From positions 26,150,057 to 26,214,056 of the forward strand of contig JAOANR010000002.1 in assembly GCA_030278955.1 (NCBI GenBank): a stretch of DNA of 64,000 nt, in the 5' to 3' direction. The stretch comes from Hygrophila difformis. Lineage: Eukaryota; Streptophyta; Magnoliopsida; Lamiales; Acanthaceae. A model generated the notes under the pieces. That model made no database searches. It was not told where the DNA came from and was given only the letters and a program-made list of their open reading frames with translations. A program made the position numbers and the translations under genes. Position 1 is the first letter of the stretch. Each line of letters begins with the position of its first letter. Below are positions 40,675-53,154 of this stretch, piece after piece.

Positions 40675-43484
40675 TGAAACTTTTGACGAGTTTCATTAAC
40701 ACGAGTAATTTTCTGAAATATCAGGTGTGGATTTATTAAATGAAAAGAGTTATGATGTAGGGAAGGGGTTTAAGGATATGTTATGATTTCCCTTTTTTAT
40801 TACTCATGTGGGGTCTTTTGATTTCAAACGGCGCTATGGTCCTTCCCGTCATGAAACTTTTGACAAATATCACGGTGCAACCGGGATTGACCTTCAGTCT
40901 GTCACCCTGAAAGCCCTTGGTATCTGCACCATGATGCTTCTCTTAATTTCATGTCAAGAAGATACCTGCCGGGGTAAACATTTCAATCTTACCAGACACC
41001 AGTGTTCAATACTTAATAAAGTATTATTTATTACAACTGCGCTGCATCCTCCCCGGCAGCGGTGCCATGAAACTTTTGACGAGTTTCATTGCGCTGCCGG
41101 GGGGGGGGGGGTGAAGAACCGTCTAAATACAATTTCCAATTTCATGGCGCTCCCAAGTTATGATCCCTGGTAATAGCGCCATGAAACTTTTGAACATCTT
41201 CCCACTACATGAGTATTTTCTAAAATGTTGTGTTTTTATTTACTCGTGTCAAGAAACTGTGCATCCCGAAAGCGCACGGAGTCAAAAATTGCAGTAATTT
41301 ATAGTAAGTACCGGATCGTTCACTGGAGGATGTGCGATGGAAGCAGGGCCCACGTCGTTTACTAAGATTTTCCACTCGGTTACTCGTTTCAAGTTTTGCA
41401 AGGGTTTCTAACAACTATTTGACATAATTAAATCCAGATCATTAAAGCGGTAAAAATTATTCTACAAAGCATGGTAAACTAGATTGAGGAAAGCAATTAA
41501 ATCTATACTACGAAAGCATGTAAAACTATGCTACACTATCTAGAAAGCAGATTTAAAATATGACAGAAGGGACAGGAAGGAAATAATAAAGATTGGACAA
41601 GATTCCGATGAAACACAATTAAACTTCCATTTTGTTACACAAATCTTAGCTTGGGATAATCCTCTAGTTAGCTAACTCTCATGCTTTCTACACCATGTTC
41701 CCTTTAACAGACAGGTACTTACGGTGAGAATTTACATGCTCTTAAGACAACAATATCTAAGATACCATAGACTTATAACTCCCTTCACAGGCCTTGTGAA
41801 GTTACATTATGTATCTGTGGTGGATAAGCAACACCTAACATATCATTAGTTGACATGCCAAGTACTCCTATCATTCCCCCATGTCACACCCAAAGTTCCA
41901 AATCAAGCCTCAAACCATTCCATAACTCTCAAACCTTTTAACAGATGGACAGCCCCTAATTCCTCCGAGTGACCTCTATGAAAGCATTTAAAGGAAAGCA
42001 GTAAAGAAAGCTGTAAAGAAAGCATTTAAATCTATCAGTCGGAATCGTTAAAAACGTCTCTTTCCGTTAGTATAAAAGAGCCCCTGGTCTTGGTGACCAG
42101 ATGCAGATCAAGAACCCCCAAGATATCAATAAGCCACAGGGCTTACAACATCTGGGTAGTTATGAGATACAAACTAAATGAAACAGATCCATAAATGAAC
42201 CTATTCCGGATGTACTCACTCAAGACTCAATTCTAGACTTTGGTAGAAGAAGATAGTAGTCGAAGGAATACTCGACCTTACCTTAGAAATTCACCAAGGC
42301 CTATATGTTGTTCCTCCAATATTATTTATCACATCTCATCTACACCCAAGTGGATAGTGACTTAATGCGATATCTAATATCAGATTTCCAACACACAGCA
42401 ATTTCGAGGAGCAAATGGATATTTGAAAATCATTCCCTAGACAGGTACTAAACTCTCAATTAAAACACCGATCCTTTCGGTCTAGATGAGACCTAATCGC
42501 TGACTCTGCTTCTAAGCTCTCAAAATCAACCCCCAGTGGAATATGAATTAGTCATAACTGTTGAATTTATCCCTTACTCAGATCCGGATTTTATAAAGAA
42601 ATTTTTGTTGGAAATTTATTATGCAGCATCAGATTTAAATCAAGACTTCTGTGTCCAAGGGGAAGGATCCCCAAAATAATAATATGACCGGAACATCTAC
42701 ATAATAGTATCATGCATACAAGTATATGAAAAGGAAAATAAAATACCCCAAAATATATGGTGGGGTTAGACAGAATGCGATACACAGAAGTGAATTAGCC
42801 TGAGATGAGAAGAAATTGACTAAAAAGGGTGCCAGAGATAGTTGGGGTTCTCCGGACTGCAAACAACTGCTGTCCGGTTCCCAATTATCCCAGATGACTG
42901 ATTTTAGACAAAGAGAATACCAAACGACGGTGACCGCCGTCATTCTGTTTTCTTTTGTCTGCGAGTGGAAGAAAAACCCACATATTTCTTGCTGTAATAT
43001 TTCTCAACTGATATTGGTCGACATCAGTTGATACTATTGCAACTTGAATTCAGGTTGAGAAATCAAGATAAGGAAAATTAAAACTGTATCTGATTAGGAA
43101 TTGGCTGAGTGACTAATCGAAACTCTTAGTGAAGAGAACGCTCGCCGAAGCTTCCACCAACCACTAACCGGATCATGCAAAATAACAGATAATAATTGAC
43201 ACACAGAAGACGGGTTAGTCGATATCCCTGTGAAGGGACCTTTCACCAACATTAATCTGTGGTGTTTCTCATTATCCGTTCACACACAATGAAGGAGAAA
43301 ACATGAAAGTAAGAAAATATTTTTGGTATTGTGTGGGTGTTAAGCACACAATAAGTAGACACCTAGTGGGTTGAAATGTGTAATGGATAGAAATCAGATG
43401 AACTGGGCCGAGGCCCGATGCATCCATGCAACTTACACAAATCATGAAAGAAAAATGTTTTAGGAATTTTCAAAAGAGAAGGAT
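40675..43484 (-). repeat. Athila-like LTR, U5 side
   Basis: Starts (plus view) TGAAACTTTTGACGAG directly beside the primer-binding site. Bases 40683-41400 match 63335-63830, with several internal repeats of a GCCATGAAACTTTTGA module (about 40851, 41065, 41175). The following 2 kb (41420-43480) is AT-rich, without genes or matches elsewhere in the window except 43062-43300, which resembles 29409-29640. A run of ten G lies at about 41101. LTR length cannot be fixed because the outer border is unclear. Confidence 0.65.
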
Positions 43485-43960
43485 AGTTCAATTCGAATTA
43501 TTGGTGTAATTCGAATTGAGAATGCATGAAGAATGAAGTATGATCTTACCCAATTAATCCTTGCAAAGAAATGAGATATCATCTAATTCGAATTGTTGAG
43601 CAATTCGAATTAATTCGAATTGGACAATTCGAATTGGTGAAGTCCTTTCATTGCTCAAAATTGACTAAGGCATATACCTCAAGAGGAGGGTGAATTCGAA
43701 TTGTTCAGCAATTCGAATTAATTCGAATTGCACAATTCGAATTGGTAAGAGATGGAAAATAAACTAAGGCATGAATGGATGGCATGCAATACAATGTGGT
43801 CTTTCTTGCCAATTCGAATTGTTGAACCAATTCGAATTAATTCGAATTAGAGAATTCGAATTGGTTGAAAACCACATGAAGGAAATTTTTGGTTGTGCAA
43901 TTCGAATTTCTTAGGCAATTCGAGATAATTCGAATTGCCTCAATTCGAATTACACATTTT
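43485..43960. repeat. Palindrome array 1, AATTCGAATT type
   Basis: Five units spaced about 90-118 bp (near 43488, 43579, 43692, 43810, 43899). The typical unit is AATTCGAATT, 7-8 nt, the doublet AATTCGAATTAATTCGAATT, 4-6 nt, AATTCGAATT. The first unit lacks the doublet. In the last unit the doublet is flanked by AGGC and GCCT, which extends the palindrome. Confidence 0.9.
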
Positions 43961-44899
43961 CGAACAACAACAATTTTTGTTCTCACAAGTATGGGTTAGG
44001 TGAACACTGTGCGGTTAATGATGGGTTTAGATTTACCAAATCCCTCATCTCACATCAATGTCACTTCACAGCCACCCTAGTGAGATTTTCAAGAAATAAA
44101 CAAACACATGTCTAGTGGGTATTGGCAAGATTTAAACCCTATTTCTACAAACAAATGATCAAAGATCAAAGAACCTAAAACATCTAGAAAATCAAGAACT
44201 GCATGAATAAAGCTAAGAACACCTATGTTATCTAAGGCAGCATAAAAATGAAAACAAGGCAGGAAAAAAAAAGATATAAAGATAAATACTAACAATCCTA
44301 AAAATGTCTAAACCTAAGAACACTTATTTGAAGCTCTAAGGTACAAAATCAAGCTAACAACCCACCAAACATGAAGTTTGAATGTCAACTAGGACATAAT
44401 AAATGTAACCTAGTTGAAACAAACAAACATGCTAAGCATTTATTTCTAAAGAAAGCATTAAAGAGTGCCAAAACACATGAATAACACCATTTCTGGAAAT
44501 TTTTCTTGTATTGACACTTTGAAAGCAAAATAAAGAACCCAAAACCATCATTAACTTGAAGGTAGGGTTTATTCTAACTAGAAAGCTTGTAAAAATTCTG
44601 GAAATGGCTACTCTAAGGGTTACACAAACTGCTTCTACACTAAACTAAGATCAAAGCATGTGAAAATTATACTACTTGCAAGGAAAAATAAACTAAACTA
44701 AACTAAACTACCTACCTAACCCTTAAGGGGTGTGGAACCTCCTGCTGTTCTTTTTGTCCTAACTGCTTTTTTTTGCAAAATTCTTGATCTGAGGATGTTT
44801 CTTGTGTTGAGGGAGGTCAGCTTTTATAGACAAACTTCGAAACCCTAGGCCCACCAATGTTGTGTCCATGCTCCACAGCTTCATTTGGATGAATTTTGA
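43961..44899 (-). promoter_or_regulatory. Non-coding segment with probable minus-strand LTR promoter
   Basis: No gene is seen in these 940 bp. On the minus strand CTATAAAAGC (about 44826-44835) is a good TATA box, preceded by CCCTAGGGTTTCG-type sequence and followed by an A/C-rich leader. Array 2 lies directly upstream of it and array 1 downstream. This would fit the U3/R border of the Athila-like LTR. Confidence 0.5.
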
Positions 44900-45330
44900 G
44901 TGAAGTTCGAATTATCTCAATCAATTCGAATTAATTCGAATTGTAAGATCTCTTCCTTGAGCTGGAAATGTGGCCTTCAGTTATCAATTCGAATTGTTGT
45001 GAAGAATTCGAATTGGTCTTTTCTCGAATTGGATGACGGGTTTCTGCTTGGCCTCCTTGCACCTGTTGGCAATTCGAATTGTTTGTGCCAGTTCGAATTA
45101 ATTCGAATTGGACAATTCGAATTGCATCTTCTTCTTGCCTTTGGGTTTCTCTTCTCTTCATTCCCTAATTCGAATTATTCAAGCCTATTCGAATTAACTC
45201 GAATTGGCCATAGTAATTCGAATTAGCTCTTCTGCATCCCTTCCCAACACTTAACCAATTTTTGTTCTCTTCAGCAATTCGAATTGTTTGTGCCAATTCG
45301 AATTAATTCGAATTGCACAATTCGAATTGT
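44900..45330. repeat. Palindrome array 2, AATTCGAATT type
   Basis: Five units near 44905, 44982, 45069, 45165 and 45274, with the same four-motif layout as array 1; the second lacks the doublet. The fourth is degenerate (ATTCGAATTAACTCGAATT). The fifth has GTGCC and GCAC beside the doublet, partly complementary. Confidence 0.9.
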
Positions 45331-48300
45331 GCTTCAACACTTGACCAAATTTCAGTTGTGGGATTTTTTGATCTTTTTCCCATCTTTTTGGATTTTTGTG
45401 GGCTCTTTTATTCTTTTGCCCATCTTTTCATTCCTTTTTCTTTTCTTTTTCCTTTTTTTTCATGTTTTTGGATTTTTCTAACACAAATACAATTTAAAAT
45501 TGCATATTTTGTGTCTTTTCATTACCGGCTTCATGTTTTTACAAACTAGCATTAATCTGTTAAATTCAACTGCTTTCTTATTACGATAAGATGGGAATAC
45601 GATCAAAATGTCCGTCTCAGACACGGAAATGGATTGAAAATAATGGTCAATTTTGGCCATTATCAACATCCTCACATTTAATACTGATCGTCCCCGAGCA
45701 GTCAGAGTCAGTGCTCCTAGGAGCTTGGACTCTGCATATTCAATCCATTTGCGTGGCCTCAAAAATTTCATTCTTTTTATATTGGGATAAGACAATCAAA
45801 ATTACAAGTATTAAACTCTCTTGGTTGCAGTGTTTAATGGAATGATACTTCTCACTTGAGTGAACATACAAACCAATCATTATTGTTAATTCTTCTTGAA
45901 TAGGTGTTTAGAAAAATTCATTGGCTTACTTCTTGAATTCAAGCATGACATGATCATTGATTAATAAAAACAGAGCCTCACATATAGTAGAATCGGAAAG
46001 TTCACTCACTCTCAAGACTGGCTTTTATCATCTACGCTCAAAATCAAATTCAATTAAATTCTCCCATAAGCTTGCAATTGGACCAACTCGCCACCTACTC
46101 ATTTCCTCAAATCGAGATCCCGAGGTCTTATTCAAGGTTATAACGGGGCATACGGTTGTAACATTTGGTAGGAAAGGGAATTATTGGGCTAAAAAGTGAC
46201 ATGGCACCATTTCACCATAACTTGGCATGTTGTAGAATCTATGATCATCATTATTTCTATCTTTCTTTTGTTTTTCTTTTCTTTTCTATTGCATGACATT
46301 AGACTTTGTCTAATTTGCTTTGTCATTTGCAATTTATTCTTGTTGACTAGATCTCAACTTTTTTTTTTTTTGAATCGGTTTATAGCATACCGATTTGATA
46401 CATATTTGATGATAAAAAATTTCAATGCCTTGATGGGATGGCTCATGTACACTTGGGTTTGATTTTCTTGGTCTTTTTGTAAGGCTGGGAATAATATAGT
46501 GGTTTTAAAGAAAAATTAGGCTTAAAGGCTCAAGTTGGTTAATCCTAAAGGGAAAATGTTTTTGGGTTTGGAATTCAAACGAAAGCCAAAATTTTGGGTT
46601 TTCTAAGTGCCTCGATCATTTGCTCGATTTCGGGAATATGGCATGGTCTTGAATCGGTCTTAATTGCAAGTTCTAGTGTCCTTTAATCGAATTGATTCAC
46701 ACAATCAAAGAATTATTGAGTAAAAATGACTCGGCTCAGATCTCACATGGACGGTTTGATCATGTCATACATTTATTCTCAAATTTAGCCTTTGAAAAAT
46801 TTCTTACAGCTTATTCAATCAAATTCTCAACATGAATGTTTGTTAGTCTTTCAAGTGATCATATCATTGGATTTTTATAGCTCAAAACTTCGAGAATTCA
46901 TGTCATGCATATTTTTAATTGTTTTATCCCAATGTAATAGTCTGAAAATTTCATCATCAGCCTAAATTCAACATGTGAATTTAGTTGACAGATTTATGCT
47001 TGTTTTTTTTTTTTTCAGACTATAAATAGTCTAAGATGTTTTTGGGTGGTCAAAGGACGAAAAAGAGAATATTTCGTAGGTTATTGAGCCTACGAAAGGA
47101 TTTTTGATTTTTCTCATCACTTAAAAGTGATTGAAATCATGTGAGATAGGGGAGATAAGAGATTAATGATGAAAAACAAATGCAAGAGATGAATTATGTA
47201 ATCACTAGTATGTAACAATGGACCATGACTAAAAATAAGAAGAATAAAAATAAAAGTAGACATGCATACATACAAAAGGTGATTTTTGGATTTTTATGGA
47301 AAAGTGTTGACTTGTTTATTTAATGAAATTGGGGGTGTAAGTGGTCCCCCATTTGGATTTTGTTTTGGAAAGTGGGTTTTTAAGGAATAGAACAAAACAT
47401 TCCTCATTAATATTCCCCACTTGTTCCAAATTGCACAAAAATCAACACTTAAACAAAGAATACTCTGAAAATTTGTCTTTTTATACATAAATGATTTGCC
47501 AAAAGTGTTGGAAAAATTTTGGCATGGTTTCATCTGTACCATGTGTCCCGGATGTGCAAAAAACAACTTCTAGAGTTGAATTTTGCAAAGTGTGGGCAGC
47601 ATGTGCCCGACAGAAACATTTATTACTACAACACTCATATAGTATATTACATGCATACATCAAAACAAACAAACAAAATTGGTCCAGGCATACTACTGTG
47701 ATGCAGCAATTTAACATCAGCATGCAATTCGAGTCATCATTAACAACTTTCTACTGATCAAAGCAACACAGTGGGCATAGGAAACTGTCTACAGTGTTAA
47801 CCCTACTCGCAGATTACTCAAAATCACAAAGCAGATAACACAGATACACACATAGACACAAATGGAACAATAATACTGCAATATGAACAAAAATCAAATT
47901 TTTAAGGGTTTTGAGACCCTCATTTTCAAAATAAGAACACCCCCTAAATCACAGAAAATTTCGAACCCTTAAATGGCAGTTATGAACACAAAACCTAGAA
48001 CCCTAGGTTCTGCCTAGTCGGTTTCTACCCCATTTCTGAACAAACCCAACACACTCCGACCACTTTCCGACTCTTCCCGACATGAGAAACAAAAGCATTC
48101 CCCTTCCCACCCTCGATTTCGCAAGGAAGATGAAGAGACAAAAACTGTAAACTTGAAACCGAGCGTGAAAATGAAACAGAGATACTTACCCCCGACTCCC
48201 ACTAGGGTTTGACGACGACGAAGCCATTTCCGAATGGTTTGGCTGAAGGAAAGCTTGAAATGAGCGACTGGTTTCGCGAGGAAGAAGGGTTTCGCGAGAG

Positions 48301-48384
48301 AGAGAACGGGGGATTTTGGAGATGTGGAAAGTGAAAGTGAGGGAAATGAGAGGGAAAGAAGGGTATAAAAAGGATTTGGAAGGG
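45331..48384. other. Athila-like non-coding region, no gene recognised
   Basis: T-rich tract at 45360-45475, then AT-rich DNA. A 20-bp word at 45661-45680 (TATCAACATCCTCACATTTA) recurs exactly at 49250-49269, suggesting a duplication or insertion between them. On the minus strand at 48227 an ATG opens MASSSSNPSGSRG and meets a good 5' splice site GGGG/GTAAGT at 48189, in a leader-like C/T-rich context; no matching downstream exon was found. A plus-strand TATAAAAAGG is at 48364. Confidence 0.5.
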
Positions 48385-48915
48385 GAGTTCGAATTATTGC
48401 ATCAATTCGAATTAATTCGAATTGATGCATTCTGTGATGGGTGCGAGTTATTCAGGCCAATTCGAATTAATTCGAATTGGCTTGAAAGACAAAATACACA
48501 CACAAGTTCGAATTCTGAATCAATTCGAATTAATTCGAATTGAATCATAATTCGAACCTGGTGGTGGGGATTGACTTCGCATAGAAATGCTTTTGTGAGC
48601 TAATTCGAATTATTGGTGTGGTTCGAATTAATTCGAACTTTCCCACAATTCGAATTGTTCACTTGCATAAGAGAATGCCTTTTGTATGCTAATTCGAATT
48701 AGTTAGGCAATTCGAATTAATTCGAATTGCCTTATAATTCGAATTGCAATACTTGGCCTAATAAAACATCCGAAAATTCTGCCTTGGGTGCCAATTCGAA
48801 TTTGCATGGCAATTCGAATTAATTTGAATTGCCTGCATAATTCAAATTAACTAATCCGAGAGTGAAAATTTCCAAGGCAAAATGTCTTATGTGGTTTGTT
48901 CCAAGCAATTCGAAT
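48385..48915. repeat. Palindrome array 3, AATTCGAATT type
   Basis: Seven partial or full units near 48388, 48443, 48503, 48600, 48690, 48791 and 48905. The doublets have unit-specific complementary flanks: TGCATC/GATGCA (near 48403), AGGCC/GGCTT (near 48460), AGGC/GCCT (near 48705). The last units are decayed (AATTTGAATT, AATTCAAATT). Confidence 0.9.
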
Positions 48916-49372
48916 TTTCTTGAAATGAAAAATAAACCACAGTCAAGACTTAGGAAAAAAATTTTAGATTTTCAAAAATTGTATGTTCATCAAGATGAAC
49001 TCAATAGCAAACATATCTACACAGAATTAGAATCTAAAACATATTGCTTGCATAATTTAGGTTGGGTTAACAATTTTATTTTATGAATTTATTCTGGATT
49101 TTAGATTTCTCTAAATTCCAAATTTTATTTTCATTAAATATAATATTAACCCAACCGGGAACCTGGTTTTTGGAAGCTTTATCTTTCTTTTTGTTGGTTC
49201 CTCGAATTCCTGCAAAACAATTATAAGAAAGCATTAGGCTTTCTCCAAATATCAACATCCTCACATTTAGAGTCTTAGTACTCTAAATGTTCAATTGATT
49301 TTTGGATACTTCATCCCAATAAAAATAGGTGGAGCAAGTAATAAATAAGTAAGTAAATATATGTATAATATT
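48916..49372 (-). other. Downstream of Athila pol: possible spliced exon remnant
   Basis: After the pol stop the minus strand has ATTTAGAGTACTAAGACTCT, a near-perfect stem, then a T-rich tract ending TTGTTTTGCAG at about 49211, a good 3' splice site. The frame after it reads GIRGTNKKKDKASKNQVPGW and stops near 49083. Some Athila-type elements express a spliced downstream ORF; this could be the start of such an exon, but it is too short to classify. Confidence 0.4.
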
Positions 49373-52300
49373 TATTGAGCATAAGCCGGTTCTGTTGTCA
49401 TTTGAGCTTCTTTTTCGGGGTCGAACTGCCCAAGATACTCCTTCAATCTGTGTCCATTCACTACCAGCTCTCCTTTGTCAGTTCAGATCCTGACAGCTCC
49501 ACTTTCAAACACGTGCACCACTTCGTATGGCCCTTCCCATCTGGATTTAAGCTTTCCGGGGAACACCTTCAACCTAGAATTGAATAACAAGACATTCTGG
49601 CCAACATAGAAGTGCTTAGACTTAATACGACGATCGTGTAACTTCTGGGTCCGCTCTCTATAAATCCTCGAGCTTTCATAAGCTTGCGCACGTATTTCCT
49701 CAATTTCATTGAGGTCCAACTTGCGCTTACTCTGAGCAACTCGTGAGTCAAAATTGAGCGTTCGTACGGCCCAGTAAGCCTTATGCTCTAGTTCTACGGG
49801 CAAATGACAGGCCTTTCCGAAGACGAGTCTGTATGGAGACATCCCAATGGGAGTCTTGAATGCAGTGCGGTATGCCCATAAAGCATCATTGAGCTTACGT
49901 GACCAATCTTTGCAAGTTGTCCCCACAGTGGCCTCGAGTATGTGTTTGATTTCGCGGTTTGAAACCTCGACTTGACCACTAGTTTGGGGATGGTAAGGCG
50001 TGCCGATCTTGTGGAGAATCCCATTTTTGCTCATAAGATTTGCAAATGCTTTATTAACAAAATGGGTTCCTCCATCTGATATGATCACCCTGGGTACACC
50101 AAATCTGTTGAAAATGTTATTTTTCAAAAATTTGACGACCCGGTTGCCATCATTGGTTGGCAGTGCAACGGCCTCAACCCACTTGGAAACGTAATCGACA
50201 GCTACCACGATGTAATGGTTCCCATCAGATGTCGGGAATGGTCCCATGAAGTCAATACCCCATACATCGAAAATCTCAAGAGTGAGAATTCCTTGTTGAG
50301 GCATCTCATCCCTCTTGGAGATATTCCCTAGTCTTTGGCATCTGTCGCAAGCTTTAACAAACGCCTTGCAATCCTCGTAAATGGCAGGCCAATAAAAACC
50401 ACACTCGAGCACTTTATGAGCTGTTCGAGTGGGGCCATGGTGACCTCCATATTCCGACTCATGACATTTCTTAGCGATTTGATAAGCCTCGTGCTCAGTT
50501 ACACATCGTCTAATAATCGAATCTGCACAATGCTTGAAGAGATAAGGATCTTCCCAGAAGTAGTTAGCTACATCTCGGTTGAACCTTGCTTTGTGGCCCC
50601 TACTTTGAAATGATGGAATTATTCCGCATGCTAAAAAGTTAGCAATATCGGAAAACCACGGACAAGCTTGATCATGAAGATGCAAGGCGAACAGTTGCTC
50701 GTCCGGAAAACTCTCATTTACGGCTAGCTCATTTTTATCATTTTCTAGTCGAGACAAATGGTCAGCAGCACCATTGTCTCTGCCTTTTCTATCTTTTATT
50801 ATAATGTTGAATTCTTGCAACAAAAGTACCCACCTGATTAATCGAGGTTTGGCGTCTTGTTTGCTAAACAAGTATCTCAGTGCAGAGTGATCTGTGTACA
50901 CTGTGGTTTTCGTACCAATAAGATACTGTCTGAATTTATCAAATGCAAAAACCACAGCATACATCTCCTTCTCCGTGGTGGTGTAGTTAATTTGGGCCTC
51001 ATTCAGGGCATGACTTGCGTAATGAATTACACAATGCTTCCCTTCCTTATGTTGCCCAAGAACTGCACCCACGACGAGATCACTTGCATCACACATTACC
51101 TCGAAAGGCATTGACCAATCGGGTGGTTGCACTATTGGAGCAGAGATCAACATCTCTTTGAGCGTGTCAAAGGCTTGAACAAACGCTTCATTTATTACAA
51201 AAGGATTTTCTTTACAAAGCAAGTTAGTGAGTGGCTTGGCAATTTTAGAAAAGTCTTCAATGAATCTCCGGTAGAAACCGGCATGCCCTAAGAAACTCCT
51301 AACTGCTTTTATTGAATTAGGCAATGGTAGGTTTGAGATGACTGAGACCTTAGCTCTGCCGACTTCGATGCCTGCGCGCGAGATGCGGTGACCTAACACT
51401 ATTCCTTCAGTGACCATGAAATGGCACTTCTCCCAGTTCAAAACTAGGTTGGTGTCCTCACATCTTTTCAAAATTTGTGCAAGATTAGTCAAACATTCAT
51501 CAAAAGTATCTCCATACACAGAGAAGTCATCCATGAAAACTTCAATGCATTTTTCGATAAATTCTGAGAAAATTGACATCATGCATCTTTGAAATGTGGC
51601 AGGCGCATTACAAAGTCCAAAAGGCATGCGCCTGTACGCAAAAGTTCCATATGGGCAAGTGAATGTGGTCTTGTCGTGATCCTCGCTAGCTATTACAATC
51701 TGATTATAGTCAGAGTACCCATCCAAAAAGCAGTAGTACTCCCTCCCGGCCAACCTTTCCAGCATCTGATCAATGAATGGCAAGGGGAAATGGTCCTTCC
51801 TGGTAGCGGTATTGAGCTTCCGGTAGTCGATGCAAACTCTCCAACCGGTCACTGGACGCGTCGCCACTTCTTCTCCTTGCTCATTAGTCGTTACACAGAT
51901 CCCCCCACGTTTCGGTACGACCTGCACTGGGCTAACCCATTTGCTATCAGAGATAGGATAGATGATACCAGCATCTAAGAGCTTGATAACTTCTTTCCTT
52001 ACCACTTCCTACATATGGGGGTTCAGACGCCTTTGTGGTTGCCTTGAGGGCTTGTACTCCTCTTCCATTAAAATTCTGTGCATGCAAACAGAGGGGCTTA
52101 TTCCTTTTATATCAGAAATGGTCCATCCGATTGCATGTACATATTTCTTTAGAATGTCTACCAGAGCTTTTTCTTGTTCTTGTGTCAGCTTGGCTGACAC
52201 AATCACCGGTAATCTTTTATGTTCAGCGACAAAGACGTACTTAAGATGATCCGGAAGTATTTTAAGTTCAAGCTCTGGTGGGCATTCAACGGAAGGCAGT

Positions 52301-53149
52301 AATTTGCGAGAAATGGATGGGAGAGAGAGATCAAATTTACCTTCAGGATCCTGTGTCAGTACAGGATCCATTTCCTCCTCAGCGGTGCTTTCCTCTTCCT
52401 CCGGGATGAACTCAACTCCATCGAATTCTTCAAGGTCCCCAGAGATAGGGTCCTCGAAGTGGACAGCGTTGTAGCTCCTTGGTTGCTCCGCACCTTCAGG
52501 CTTCAGTACCTGTTTTGAAACTTTTTTTGGCTCATCAGTCACAGAGTTTATGCTCTCATCCTCACTCCTACCTTCTATTACATCAAATATGGAACAGGAT
52601 CCCTCATTCGGAAACTTCTGCAGCTGTTCCATGTCAAAGGTGATTTCTTTGTCATCGACCCTCAATGTGAGTCTTCCAGATTTGGCATCGATCAGTGCAC
52701 CGCCAGTGGCCAGAAACGGGCGTCCCAGGATAAGTGGCATTTCAGAGTCCTCTTCGATGTCGAGGATGATGAAGTCAACCGGGAAAAGAACTTGACCGGT
52801 TCTGACTACCACATCCTTGAGGATTCCTACGGGCTTTGTGATTGATCTGTCTGCAAGCTGCAACTTCATCTTGACTGGTTCAATCTCCCCGAGCCTTAGG
52901 CGAATTGCCATGGCTAAGGGCATCACATTGGTGCTGGATCCTAGATCACATAACCCCATGCTCACTTTGGCCTTCCCAATCTGTACTGGTAGCGTGCAAC
53001 ATCCAGGGTCTTCTTTCTTTTCGGGCAGTTTCTTCTGAACTATGGCACTGCATGTGCTGTTGAGAACAACCACCTCCTCCTGCTCTACCTGCCTTTTCCC
53101 TGAAATCAATTCTTTCAAGAACTTAGCATAGGTGGGAATTTCTGAAATC
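49373..53149 (-). pseudogene. pol: Athila-like pol: protease, RT, RNase H, integrase
   Basis: Read on the minus strand from the F insertion. Protease motif LCDLGSSTNVMPL at about 52910-52945 (DLGS replaces D-S/T-G, as usual in Athila). [22 protein letters not shown] and catalytic FMDDFSVYG at about 51510-51536. RNase [20 protein letters not shown]. Integrase: zinc region ending CDRCQ, catalytic D in GIDFMGPF (about 50245), D in ISDGGTHF (about 50075) and E in VSNREIKH (about 49955). Damage is light: TAG at 52006-52008 (Gln expected after PHM) and TGA at 49483-49485; the frame then runs to TAA near 49373. The F insertion breaks the frame at 53150. Confidence 0.93.
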
Positions 53150-53154
53150 ATTTC

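Noticed and set aside
43485..43960. Heat-shock elements
   Set aside because: TTC and GAA words are adjacent (TTCGAA) or four bases apart, not with the two-base gap of nTTCnnGAAn.
48014..48430. 138-codon minus-strand ORF as an Athila envelope-like gene
   Set aside because: It starts in palindrome array 3 and has no signal peptide or family motif; a splice site inside suggests non-coding leader.
43485..48915. CRISPR array
   Set aside because: Repeats are palindromes with variable spacing, few similar spacers, and the context is a plant retroelement.
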